Below, piece after piece: positions 9,544-17,394 of a stretch of 64,000 nt of DNA; position 1 is the first letter of the stretch; each line of letters begins with the position of its first letter. The notes under the pieces were generated by a model that worked only from the letters and a program-made list of their open reading frames with translations, made no database searches and was not told the origin of the DNA. Origin of the DNA: CAYNJG01 sp964397295 (lineage in GTDB: Bacteria; Planctomycetota; Planctomycetia; Pirellulales; Pirellulaceae); contig CAYNJG010000009.1 in NCBI GenBank assembly GCA_964397295.1, forward strand, positions 1-64,000, given 5' to 3'. A program made the translations under genes and the position numbers.

Positions 9544-10059
9544 TCAGGTGTGCAGGGCATCTTCGATGCGGCGAATCTCATCCCGCAGCTCCGATGCTCG
9601 TTCGTAGTTTTCCTCATCAATCGCCTGCTGCATCTCCCGCCGCATGCGAATCAGCTCCGTTGGGTTCGCGCCTGGATTCGATCGCCGAGCAGGCTGCTTG
9701 CCCGTGTGTTCAATGGCACCGTGAATGTTAACAATCAGCGGTTCGAGTTCAGCTTCGAAGCACTCGTAGTCATGCGGACAGCCGAGTCGTCCCTGATTTC
9801 GAAACTCGTAAAAAGTGATTCCGCAAATCGGACAGGCTTGCTGGTCCAACCGAGCGAGATCCTCGGCAGTTTGGTTCACCTTCAGTTGGTCGGCCCATTG
9901 CTCCGTGATCGAGCCAGATTCAGCTGTGGCTGGCTCGCCTTCGCTTTGCATCAAATAGACTCGTGCGTGATCTTCGCACAAGTGAATCTCCTGATGCTCT
10001 TCACCGGTCAACTCGGTAATATGAAAGGTCGCGGGCTTTTCACACTGCTGGCACTGCAT
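9544..10059 (-). CDS. mcsA: McsA-type zinc protein with UVR motif
   Basis: A partner and activator of the arginine kinase McsB. The 171-residue protein begins with MQCQQC and later has CPICG and CPHDYEC, giving the cysteine pairs expected of the McsA zinc domain. The C-terminal 40 residues carry a UvrB/UvrC-like motif (MQQAIDEENYERASELRDEIR). It starts the mcsA-mcsB unit and is divergent from trpE. Heat-shock control would be expected by analogy, but no CtsR or CIRCE-like site was seen. Confidence 0.9.
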   Translation of the reverse strand: MQCQQCEKPATFHITELTGEEHQEIHLCEDHARVYLMQSEGEPATAESGSITEQWADQLKVNQTAEDLARLDQQACPICGITFYEFRNQGRLGCPHDYECFEAELEPLIVNIHGAIEHTGKQPARRSNPGANPTELIRMRREMQQAIDEENYERASELRDEIRRIEDALHT

Positions 10060-10397
10060 AACTTTATCGACCAGTTGGAGGACGCGGCGGGTGTTGAAGT
10101 CGTTGCCGTCTCTGATAGCGTATGGCAGAGCGGCGAATCAGGAAAGCGTTGTCTGCATCGAAGAAATCCGTTCCCTCGTCACAGTTTTGGCAGGTAACCT
10201 AACTTGTTTTATACCAACACCTAAAGGCTGGCGGATTCTAACAGTGAAGGGGTAAGTGTCAAGATTGATCGATCTTTACACGTCGTTCAACACTACGTGA
10301 ACCTGAGAAGCCACTAAGCAGTCGTGATCTAGACCAAAGCAGTGTGGAAAACGGCTTCGAATAACCGTCACCCAACCTTCTGAAAGCATCGGCATCC
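10060..10397. other. Divergent intergenic region mcsA-trpE
   Basis: This 338-base gap should hold the promoters for mcsAB (leftwards) and trpE (rightwards). I looked for a tryptophan-rich leader peptide and a terminator hairpin before trpE and found neither. No RNA gene or convincing promoter box can be supported. Confidence 0.5.
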
Positions 10398-11897
10398 ATG
10401 CATCAACCTCATCGGGATGAATTCACAAAACTTGCCAAAGACCATGCATTCGTCCCCGTTTATCGCACCTTGCTGTGCGACGCGTTAACTCCTGTGTCCG
10501 CGTTTCGGCGGTTGGAAGAAGGTGTGGCTGCTTGCTTGTTTGAAAGCGTTGTCGGTGGCGAACGTGTGGGCCGTTACAGTTTCCTGACAGCAAAACCTTT
10601 TTTCGAAATCTCCGCCATCAATTGCGACGTAACGCTTCGTTATGCAGACGGTCGTCAAGAAAAGAAGACGGTCGACGATCCGTTGGAACTACTTCGCACG
10701 GAACTAAAGAAGATCAAGGTTGCGACGCTGGATGATGCAGACTTACCGCCGTTCGTTGGAGGAGCCATCGGCTACGCGGGCTACGATGTCGTGCGGTACA
10801 CCGAACACTTGCCCAACGCACCAGAAGACGATCGCAAACTGCCAGACATGAGTTTCGCGTTTTACGATCGCATGGTCATCTTCGACCATATTCGCAAGAC
10901 ACTTACGATCGTCGTGATGGCGGACGTCACTGGCGGCGATGCAGACGCAGCCTACGAAGACGCGCAAAAGCATCTCGCGGAAATCGCCGAGCGACTGTCT
11001 GAACCATCGGACTCACTGCCAATCGTAGATATCGCCACGATCGGTGACCTAAGCCTGGACTACAAATCTAATTTCAAACAAGACGACTTCAAAACAGCCG
11101 TCAACAAGTGCGTCGAGTACATCCGTGCCGGTGACATCTTCCAAGTCGTCATCTCGCAACGCATGCAGGTCGAAATCAACGTCGATCCGTTCGAGATCTA
11201 TCGCACGCTGCGGGTCGTGAATCCCAGTCCCTTTATGTTCTATCTGAAAACTGCTGACGCAACGTTAGTGGGTAGCTCGCCCGAAATCATGGTGCGTGTT
11301 GTTGATGGCAAGCTGACCGTTCGCCCACTTGCAGGTACTCGTCCACGCGGTGCTGATGAAGAAGAAGACCAACGCCTCGCCGACGAACTGTTGGCCGACC
11401 CCAAAGAACGCGCCGAACACGTGATGCTTGTCGATCTCGGCCGTAACGACGTGGGCCGCGTTGCGCAGTATCGAACCGTTGAGCTGTCGGATGTGATGAC
11501 GATTGAACGCTACAGCCACGTGATGCACATTACTTCGAATGTCACTGGCCAATTGCGAGACGACACCGATGCGTTCGATGCGTTACGAGCTTGCTTACCC
11601 GCTGGCACCGTCTCGGGTGCACCAAAAGTTCGAGCGATGGAAATCATCGACGAACTCGAACCGCACCGACGCGGACCGTATGCGGGAGCGGTGGGATACT
11701 TGGACTACGGCGGAAACATGGATACGTGCATCGCATTGCGCACGATGGTGATTCAAGGCAAAACGGCCTACGTCCAAGCTGGCGCCGGAATCGTCGCCGA
11801 TAGTGTCCCTGAAAGCGAATACCAAGAGACTCTCAACAAAGCGCGTGGGCTTTTGCGTGCGATTGAGATCACCGAAAAGCGCGCATCGAATAGTTGA
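10398..11897 (+). CDS. trpE: Anthranilate synthase component I
   Basis: Makes anthranilate from chorismate with ammonia delivered by TrpG, the first step of tryptophan synthesis. The 499-residue protein has the N-terminal regulatory segment (CLFESVVGGERVGRYSF) and the chorismate-binding core with PLAGTRPRGADEEEDQRLA, DLGRNDVGRVA and LPAGTVSGAPKVRAMEII. Feedback inhibition by tryptophan is expected for the family. No trpG or other trp gene is next to it, so the pathway is scattered. The ATG at 10398 gives a family-typical N-terminus. Confidence 0.96.
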   Translation: MHQPHRDEFTKLAKDHAFVPVYRTLLCDALTPVSAFRRLEEGVAACLFESVVGGERVGRYSFLTAKPFFEISAINCDVTLRYADGRQEKKTVDDPLELLRTELKKIKVATLDDADLPPFVGGAIGYAGYDVVRYTEHLPNAPEDDRKLPDMSFAFYDRMVIFDHIRKTLTIVVMADVTGGDADAAYEDAQKHLAEIAERLSEPSDSLPIVDIATIGDLSLDYKSNFKQDDFKTAVNKCVEYIRAGDIFQVVISQRMQVEINVDPFEIYRTLRVVNPSPFMFYLKTADATLVGSSPEIMVRVVDGKLTVRPLAGTRPRGADEEEDQRLADELLADPKERAEHVMLVDLGRNDVGRVAQYRTVELSDVMTIERYSHVMHITSNVTGQLRDDTDAFDALRACLPAGTVSGAPKVRAMEIIDELEPHRRGPYAGAVGYLDYGGNMDTCIALRTMVIQGKTAYVQAGAGIVADSVPESEYQETLNKARGLLRAIEITEKRASNS

Positions 11898-12156
11898 ATG
11901 GCAGAACAATCTGTTACGGCGTTGCGTAAACAGGAAATAACGTCTCGCACAGATAATGCGGCAATCCGGGCCTTGAATCCCCGGAAAAAGCAAAGAACGA
12001 AGCAAAATAACGCTATCGCGACAAGAAGTGTAAAATTCAAACGAATTACTGAATGCGAATCGGCCAAAATGTTAGCCAAGCATTCCAGCAGTAACCCGGG
12101 TGGGCCGGTTGGCAAGGACGCCGTCCGTTTTCCAAATGAATTCGTCGAGTGATTTT

Positions 12157-13446
12157 ATGCGAAACATCTTTTTACTACTCGCGTTCCTTTGTGCACCAGC
12201 GTTCGCACAAGACACGGATCCCGTCCAGCTAGTCGAAAACAAAGACACGCTGCAGTCGGAATTGCGAATCGGAACCAACGATGGTCGAGTCGACCTCGGT
12301 GATGTTTTCCGCGCGATCTCACGATTCAATGGCTACGACGATTCGGAACTCCGTCTCGCGTTGCCAAATGCAGAAATATCGCTCGACGGCAGCGCGGCGC
12401 GCTGGAGTATCGCTGCGGTGAACAAGGTATTGCGTCCGTGTGTCGAAGTTAACAACAACGGCGAAACGCTCGATATCGTTGTCGATCGCGAATCCGCTAG
12501 ACAATGGGTGAATACCCGCAAAGCGAACGTTCGATGGGCGTGGGACCAAGTCGACTGGCGAAGTGAACCGCCAACGTACGGTATCGAAATGGTGGGCTCG
12601 ATCGAATCAACAGATAAACCGGCCAAACCAGTCGAAGAAGAAAAAGACATTGTTCTGTTGATCCACGGTTTGAACTCACGTCCCGAGGACGTCAGCGCTT
12701 TCATCCCACTGATCGAGCAAGCTCACTTAACCGCCGCCACGTTCCGCTATCCGAACGATCAGCCTATCGATCAATCGTCGGCGCTCTTATCCGACGAACT
12801 AAAAAGAATCGCGACCAAGCACCCAAATCGCAAGGTCCGTTTACTCACCCATTCCATGGGTGGCCTCGTCGCGCGCGGTGCGATTGAAACAAAGCTCGAC
12901 CCAGGCAACGTAACACAGCTAATCATGATCGCGCCACCAAATCAGGGCTCTGCCTTGGCACGTGTCGCGACGTTTATGGACTGTTACGAGTTTTGCACAA
13001 GCTCACACCATCGTCGGTCAGGCGTTCTCGTTGAGTCCGTTTCTGATGGCTTGGGCGAAGCGACGGCTGATCTCGCACCGCATTCTGTCTTCTTAGATCG
13101 CATCAACCATCAAAAACGAAATCCGGATGTGCGCTATACGATCTTAATTGGCACCGGTGGTCCCATGAATGAAGACGAAATGAACCACATTCGCAAGACC
13201 GTTCGCGAATACTCAGACGGTAATCCCTTTACGCGTTTCCTCAGCAGTAAACTCAACGACTCGCTAGACGGTCTTGATGAAGTTGTCCAAGGCAAAGGCG
13301 ATGGTGTGGTTTCCTGCGATCGAGCCAAGCTGGACGGCGTGGCGGATATCGTCGAGCTTCCGTTTAGTCATGCTGGTATTTTGGGATCTCACGGCAAAGC
13401 TTCGAAGGAGGCCTACGCAGTCATTCGAGATCGCTTGGCCAAATAG
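12157..13446 (+). CDS. Secreted alpha/beta hydrolase, lipase-like
   Basis: A 429-residue secreted hydrolase. The N-terminus (MRNIFLLLAFLCAPAFAQ) is a clear signal peptide with cleavage likely after AFA. The hydrolase part starts with the oxyanion-hole strand VLLIHGLNSRPEDV, and the nucleophile serine lies in THSMGGLVARG. It resembles PGAP1/lipase-class or palmitoyl-thioesterase-type hydrolases. About 120 residues between signal and hydrolase core form an unrecognised N-terminal domain. An upstream in-frame ATG at 12136 and another at 12100 exist, but the start at 12157 puts the signal peptide at the N-terminus. Substrate unknown; esters or lipids are likely. Confidence 0.8.
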   Translation: MRNIFLLLAFLCAPAFAQDTDPVQLVENKDTLQSELRIGTNDGRVDLGDVFRAISRFNGYDDSELRLALPNAEISLDGSAARWSIAAVNKVLRPCVEVNNNGETLDIVVDRESARQWVNTRKANVRWAWDQVDWRSEPPTYGIEMVGSIESTDKPAKPVEEEKDIVLLIHGLNSRPEDVSAFIPLIEQAHLTAATFRYPNDQPIDQSSALLSDELKRIATKHPNRKVRLLTHSMGGLVARGAIETKLDPGNVTQLIMIAPPNQGSALARVATFMDCYEFCTSSHHRRSGVLVESVSDGLGEATADLAPHSVFLDRINHQKRNPDVRYTILIGTGGPMNEDEMNHIRKTVREYSDGNPFTRFLSSKLNDSLDGLDEVVQGKGDGVVSCDRAKLDGVADIVELPFSHAGILGSHGKASKEAYAVIRDRLAK

Positions 13447-13573
13447 GCTCGATGAACGTGCAGCGGGGGTGGCAGGCACAGGACAGACTGCCAGATTATT
13501 TGACTTCTATTCGTAGTTCGTGATACGGTGACAGGGGGACAGAGAGCTTTGTTCATTTCTTGGGAGATATGAC

Positions 13574-14146
13574 ATGCGCTGTTTCGAGTTCTTAGAAAGC
13601 AAGAATCTTCTCGCCGCTGATGGCGTACCGGCCTCCGTTCAGCACCTAGCGGGCGATCTCGATGGAAGTGGTGACGTCGGCTTTTCCGACTTCCTTGTCC
13701 TCTCGAGGAGCTTTGGTGACTCAGGTAGTCCAGCACAAGGTGACATCGACGGAGACGGTCGAGTGGGGTTCGCTGACTTTCTGATTCTTCAGGACAACTT
13801 CGGGTTACAACTCGGTGACGTAGACAGAGACGGAATTATCAACATCAGCGATGCATACGAGATTCGCGATGCAATACTGGCAGCCGAAGCAGAACATAGT
13901 CTCCAACTAGATGTGAACTTCGATTGTACCGTCGACCAGCTGGACCTCGAACAAGTCAAAGGGCTGCTAAAGGAAACTCCAGATGCCGATATCAATGCAG
14001 ATGGCGTTGTTGACGAAAATGATTTCGCGATCGTTACAGAGAACTTGAACAGGGAAGTGATTGGCGGATGGATTGATGGCGACATCAACGAAGACGGAAT
14101 CGTCAATTTTGCTGACTTGATCCTCGTCGACCCAAGCCCGTTCTAA
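13574..14146 (+). CDS. Dockerin-type calcium-loop protein
   Basis: A 190-residue protein with about six EF-hand-like calcium loops of dockerin type I style: DLDGSGDVGFSDF, DIDGDGRVGFADF, DVDRDGIINISDA, a degenerate DVNFDCTVDQLDL, DINADGVVDENDF and DINEDGIVNFADL. The N-terminus (CFEFLESKNLLAAD) matches the planctomycete signature that precedes many large secreted proteins. Here nothing but calcium loops follows. A GGGAG Shine-Dalgarno-like site at 13562-13566 supports the ATG. Dockerins normally bind cohesins, but no cohesin is encoded nearby. It could be the remnant C-terminal module of a larger surface protein or a stand-alone adaptor. Confidence 0.75.
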   Translation: MRCFEFLESKNLLAADGVPASVQHLAGDLDGSGDVGFSDFLVLSRSFGDSGSPAQGDIDGDGRVGFADFLILQDNFGLQLGDVDRDGIINISDAYEIRDAILAAEAEHSLQLDVNFDCTVDQLDLEQVKGLLKETPDADINADGVVDENDFAIVTENLNREVIGGWIDGDINEDGIVNFADLILVDPSPF

Positions 14147-14156
14147 GCGAACCTAG

Positions 14157-14348
14157 CGGCGAGAAAAAACCAAACCACCTGGTCCCGCACGACGCGAAGG
14201 CATCGGAACGAGAATCCGCGGAATACACGTGTGCACGGGTAGCGGTTTGCTTGAGCAATTGAAAGAAGATCGAAGCGAGGCCGAAGCTCGGTGGACACAA
14301 CCTTTCGGATCCAAATGGTTTGTTACCGATTGGAGTTTTCTGAGCTAA
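14157..14348 (+). pseudogene. Possible coding remnant, unrecognised
   Basis: An open stretch of 63 codons without an ATG, ending in TAA at 14346. Part of it reads like protein (for example TGSGLLEQLKEDRSEAEARW and KWFVTDWSFLS). No family is recognised. It lies in the 611-base gap between the dockerin gene and leuA. The evidence is composition only, so it may be chance. Confidence 0.22.
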
Positions 14349-14425
14349 CCATTGGTAGACGCGATTCGCTGGCCGCATCGCATGCACGCTCCGAGCAAAC
14401 GGGCTCGGAACACTCTTCTGAGTAG

Positions 14426-14611
14426 GTAACGTCCGAACTCGGACAATGCACCGGTAGTCACGAAGAACCGCTGCTCGGCGAAACGATCGTCTGCAAGAAC
14501 ATCACCCCGAAGATCATGGAAGTCATGACGACGGTTTCGGCTCGTCCAAAGGAATTCGATTTTGGCGAGTTCGCAGGTGGCTGTTGCTCGGTGTCCATAC
14601 TTCTATTGTAG
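14426..14611 (+). pseudogene. Possible coding remnant, unrecognised
   Basis: An open stretch of 61 codons with coding-like codon choice and no good start. It includes EPLLGETIVCKNITPKIMEV and ends GEFAGGCCSVSILLL before TAG at 14609. It is in a different frame from the preceding remnant, so the two might be pieces of one decayed gene. A 10-base inverted repeat, TTTTGGCGAG (14560-14569) and CTCGCCAAAA (14612-14621), brackets its end. No homologue recognised. Confidence 0.25.
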
Positions 14612-14757
14612 CTCGCCAAAACTCGCTGACTACTAAACGCAATGTTGCACCTAGCCGCTCCCCGCTGGCTGGGATTTCGTGTGTGCAGTAGCCAACACTA
14701 GCTGCTCGACCGCTGATGATCGCCCAAGGCAAGTTGCACCGGTTGCATCATTCCGGC

Positions 14758-16410
14758 CTAGGCAAGGCTTCGGTTGATCGCAGCAACCATGCCAAGAATG
14801 GATGCCTTGGTAATCGACTTACTCTTGCCCACGCCGAACAGTTCTTCTCCGTTGGGCTTGTTTGCAAGAATATAAGCGGCGGCCGAACTATCCGAACCTT
14901 CGCCCATGGCGTGCTCGCTGTAGTCCTTAATGTCATAAGACAAACTGAAAGTTTCGTTCAGCACACGCACACAGGCATCGAGTGGCCCATTGCCATTGGC
15001 TTCAACCGTTTTTTGTTCACCATCGAACGAGAAGACAAATTGGTACCGTTCCAGATCCTCTTTCTCGCATTCCATCGGCTTGTGCGATTCGTAGATCAAT
15101 CTGGCGGGTGGATTCACGTAGGTGCTTAAGAACTTCGCAGCGATATCTTTCGGCTGGATCTCTTCGCCCGTTTCGTCCGTGATCTTTTGAATCACTTGAC
15201 TAAACGCAACTTGCAAACGGCGTGGCAAACGGAATCCCAATTCGCTTTCAACCAAGAATGCTACCCCGCCCTTGCCCGACTGCGAGTTCACGCGAATCAC
15301 AGGGTCGTACTGTCGCCCAATATCGGCTGGATCGATCGTCAGATAAGGCACTTCGAAACGCTCTTGCCCTGACGACTTCATGGCGTCGAAACCTTTTTTG
15401 ATCGCGTCTTGATGCGAACCGGAAAACGCCGTGAACACCAAGTCACCAGCGTACGGCATGCGTTCGGGAACTTTGATTTCCGTACAGAACTCTGCAACGC
15501 GTCGAATTTCTTTGATGTCGGAAAAGTCCAATCCGGAATCGACGCCTTGTGTGGTCATGTTCAAAGCCATCGTCACAACATCAAGATTGCCAGTTCGCTC
15601 GCCGTTACCAAACAACGTGCCCTCAACGCGTTCAGCTCCCGCCATCAACGCGAGTTCCGACGATGCGATTCCAGTGCCTCGATCGTTGTGTGTATGTAAG
15701 GAAATGATGCACTGCGCACGATGCTTGAACAATCGGCAGAACAACTCGATTTGATCGGCGTGCACATTCGGGGTAGAAAGCTCCACCGTCGAAGGCAAAT
15801 TCATGATCGCCTTATTGGACTCGGTGGGTTGCCAGACATCGCAAACAGCATCACAGATTTCGGCGGCGTAGTCGATTTCCGTACCAGTAAAACTCTCCGG
15901 TGAGTACTGATAGCGAATCTCCGCATCGGTGATCTTCTGGGCAAGTTCGTGAATGAGCGTTGCGCCATCGACGGCAATTTTTGTGATCTCGGGCTTGTCG
16001 GCGCGAAAGACAACGCGTCGCTGGAGCGTTGATGTTGAGTTGTACAAATGCACGATCGAACGCCGCGCTCCGCTGATCGCTTCAAACGTGCGTTCGATCA
16101 AATGAGGTCGTGCTTGCGTGAGCACTTGAATCGTCACGTCACTCGGAATCAAATCGTTGTCGATCAATTCTCGGACGAAGGCGAAATCAGTCTCGGACGC
16201 AGCGGGAAATCCAACCTCAATTTCTTTGAAGCCGATCTTTAGCAGCGTCTGAAACATCTCCATCTTTTTCGCGGGACCCATCGGATTGATGAGCGCTTGG
16301 TTTCCGTCACGAAGGTCGACCGAACACCAAGTCGGCGCCTTCGTAATGGACTTGTCGGGCCACGTTCGATCAGGCAACTGGACCGGTGGAAAAAGTTGGT
16401 ACTTGGACAT
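14758..16410 (-). CDS. leuA: 2-isopropylmalate synthase
   Basis: Condenses acetyl-CoA with 2-ketoisovalerate, the committed step of leucine synthesis. The 550-residue protein is the long LeuA type. The TIM-barrel begins with SVDLRDGNQALINPMG, has GFKEIEVGFPAASETD, and the metal-binding SLHTHNDRGTGIASSELALMAG histidines. The C-terminal 150 residues form the LeuA regulatory domain (RYQFVFSFDGEQKTVEANG, then the GEGSDSSAAAYI loop), where leucine feedback inhibition occurs in the family. The gene is preceded by a leader peptide and attenuator at 16461-16584, so expression is probably leucine-controlled. No other leu gene is adjacent. Confidence 0.96.
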   Translation of the reverse strand: MSKYQLFPPVQLPDRTWPDKSITKAPTWCSVDLRDGNQALINPMGPAKKMEMFQTLLKIGFKEIEVGFPAASETDFAFVRELIDNDLIPSDVTIQVLTQARPHLIERTFEAISGARRSIVHLYNSTSTLQRRVVFRADKPEITKIAVDGATLIHELAQKITDAEIRYQYSPESFTGTEIDYAAEICDAVCDVWQPTESNKAIMNLPSTVELSTPNVHADQIELFCRLFKHRAQCIISLHTHNDRGTGIASSELALMAGAERVEGTLFGNGERTGNLDVVTMALNMTTQGVDSGLDFSDIKEIRRVAEFCTEIKVPERMPYAGDLVFTAFSGSHQDAIKKGFDAMKSSGQERFEVPYLTIDPADIGRQYDPVIRVNSQSGKGGVAFLVESELGFRLPRRLQVAFSQVIQKITDETGEEIQPKDIAAKFLSTYVNPPARLIYESHKPMECEKEDLERYQFVFSFDGEQKTVEANGNGPLDACVRVLNETFSLSYDIKDYSEHAMGEGSDSSAAAYILANKPNGEELFGVGKSKSITKASILGMVAAINRSLA

Positions 16411-16460
16411 AGCTATTGCTCGGCAACGTTAAGCCACACGTTCAAGACGCAGCGGCTGAC

Positions 16461-16498
16461 AATAAAAAACCCCGAAACCATGGTTAGGCTTCGGGGTA
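16461..16498 (-). terminator. Attenuator terminator before leuA
   Basis: Reading the minus strand, CCCCGAAGCC (16496-16487), a 7-base loop and GGTTTCGGGG (16479-16470) form a 10-pair stem with one G-U pair, followed directly by TTTTTTATT (16469-16461). This is an intrinsic terminator 51 bases before the leuA start. Its 5' arm (16498-16486) can instead pair with AGGCTTTGAGGGTA at 16533-16520, at the end of the leader peptide, making about 13 pairs with one bulge. The two structures are mutually exclusive, as in classical amino-acid attenuation. It may also terminate transcription from the acetyltransferase gene upstream. Confidence 0.85.
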
Positions 16499-16524
16499 AA
16501 AAATTCGCATCGTGCACGCTACCC

Positions 16525-16584
16525 TCAAAGCCTCACTTGGAGACCCAGCAGAAGATCAAAAGGTAGCAGCAAGAAAACCATCAT
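16525..16584 (-). CDS. leuL: Leucine-rich leader peptide of the leuA attenuator
   Basis: A 19-codon frame reading MMVFLLLPFDLLLGLQVRL then TGA, with 8 leucines in 19 residues, including two runs of three consecutive Leu codons. A second ATG at 16581 could also serve. The stop codon lies inside the antiterminator arm (16533-16520). A ribosome that finishes the peptide would therefore mask that arm and let the terminator form, while a ribosome stalled on leucine codons would leave it free. No clear Shine-Dalgarno site is present, as in many genes of this window. The peptide itself probably has no function. Identification rests on composition, position and the matching RNA structures. Confidence 0.88.
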   Translation of the reverse strand: MMVFLLLPFDLLLGLQVRL

Positions 16585-16595
16585 TGTGTTCAGTC

Positions 16596-16619
16596 AAACG
16601 TGTTCGCAAACGTGTTCGC
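16596..16619. repeat. Tandem 12-mer in the leu leader region
   Basis: AAACGTGTTCGC occurs twice in direct succession (16596-16607 and 16608-16619). It sits between the predicted leuL promoter and the leader start codon. Its meaning is unknown; it could be a protein-binding site or slippage product. Confidence 0.6.
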
Positions 16620-16643
16620 GGTCGGCTTCAAATCAATACGCGA

Positions 16644-16672
16644 AGTCTACTCAGACTCGCGAACTCGGTCAA
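16644..16672 (-). promoter_or_regulatory. Probable promoter of leuL-leuA
   Basis: On the minus strand, TTGACC (16672-16667) and TAGACT (16649-16644) are separated by 17 bases, giving 5/6 and 4/6 matches to the sigma70 consensus. Transcription would start near 16637, about 50 bases before the leader start. The boxes begin just past the stop codon of the upstream acetyltransferase gene. A perfect tandem 12-mer (16596-16619) lies in the resulting 5' untranslated leader. Confidence 0.55.
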
Positions 16673-16681
16673 TTCAAGTCG

Positions 16682-17218
16682 TCAAGCATCTCGCACAAAC
16701 GAATAAACTCGAGCGTCAATGAACTGATCGTGTTTTTTGTGCAACTTCTTCTGCAATCCTTCGTATTCGAATCCGGCCTTTTCCAACACACGCGCCGAAG
16801 CCAAGTTCTTGCGAAACGTGTGAGCCACAACGCGGACGAGGCCCCATTGGCCTATCACATAGGGCGTCATCGCGCGGACAACGTGAGTCATCATCCCATA
16901 GCCCCAGTAGGGTTTTCCAAGCCAGTAACCAATTTTACAGCAATGCCCTTCGACCAAGTCCTTAACGCCAAAGCACCCAATCATCATTCCCGCTTCGTTA
17001 CGAATCGCAAAATGGACGGGCTGTCCGAGTTGTTCCGTCGTGGCCTGCGTGAGTTCGTAAAACTCGCCAAAGTCGGCTTCCGAATACGGATGAGGAACAA
17101 GCAACAGATTCTTACTGACGTCATGGTCATTCAGCAGTGGTGCGACGAAAGTACGATCTGTAGCGATCAACTCCGTTAGATACACGGCTGATTCGGTTGC
17201 GATTCTCCAGCGATACAT
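16682..17218 (-). CDS. GNAT-family N-acetyltransferase, RimJ/RimL-like
   Basis: Transfers an acetyl group from acetyl-CoA to an amine, probably of a protein N-terminus or small molecule. The 178-residue form shows the GNAT core: HFAIRNEAGMMIGCFGV, the YWLGKPYWGYGMMTHVV acetyl-CoA loop region and NLASARVLEKAGFEYEG, which is typical of the RimJ/RimL branch. The frame is open to 17392, but the ATG at 17218 gives a normal-length protein. The upstream stretch overlaps the control region of the divergent mtnB and is not conserved-looking. Substrate unknown. Confidence 0.82.
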   Translation of the reverse strand: MYRWRIATESAVYLTELIATDRTFVAPLLNDHDVSKNLLLVPHPYSEADFGEFYELTQATTEQLGQPVHFAIRNEAGMMIGCFGVKDLVEGHCCKIGYWLGKPYWGYGMMTHVVRAMTPYVIGQWGLVRVVAHTFRKNLASARVLEKAGFEYEGLQKKLHKKHDQFIDARVYSFVRDA

Positions 17219-17394
17219 CCTGACGGCCCTTTCCGTACTGACGATTTCTGGATAGAGAGGCCGCGAAATCAGAAAGGTTCGGAAAAGATGAGCGACAAAG
17301 CAAGCTTTGCCTGGGTCGAAGTCGAAGAAACCATTTGGTAGGTTTAAATGCTTAGCATTCGATACCAATCTGCCCCATATCGGTCCGAGCAATC

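Noticed and set aside
9550..10197. 215-codon plus-strand frame
   Set aside because: It is antisense to mcsA, which has clear zinc-binding and UVR motifs.
10200..10397. Possible trp attenuator before trpE
   Set aside because: No tryptophan-rich short frame and no hairpin with a T-run were found.
11898..12152. 84-codon open frame directly after the trpE stop
   Set aside because: Composition is not protein-like, there is no ribosome-binding site, and it runs toward the signal-peptide start of the hydrolase gene at 12157.
16461..16498. Terminator solely for the acetyltransferase gene
   Set aside because: It could serve this too, but the Leu-rich leader and the alternative pairing with its 5' arm make attenuation of leuA the better explanation.
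17288..17341. 17-codon frame MSDKASFAWVEVEETIW before mtnB
   Set aside because: It has no leader-peptide composition, no terminator, and overlaps the 5' region of the divergent acetyltransferase gene.
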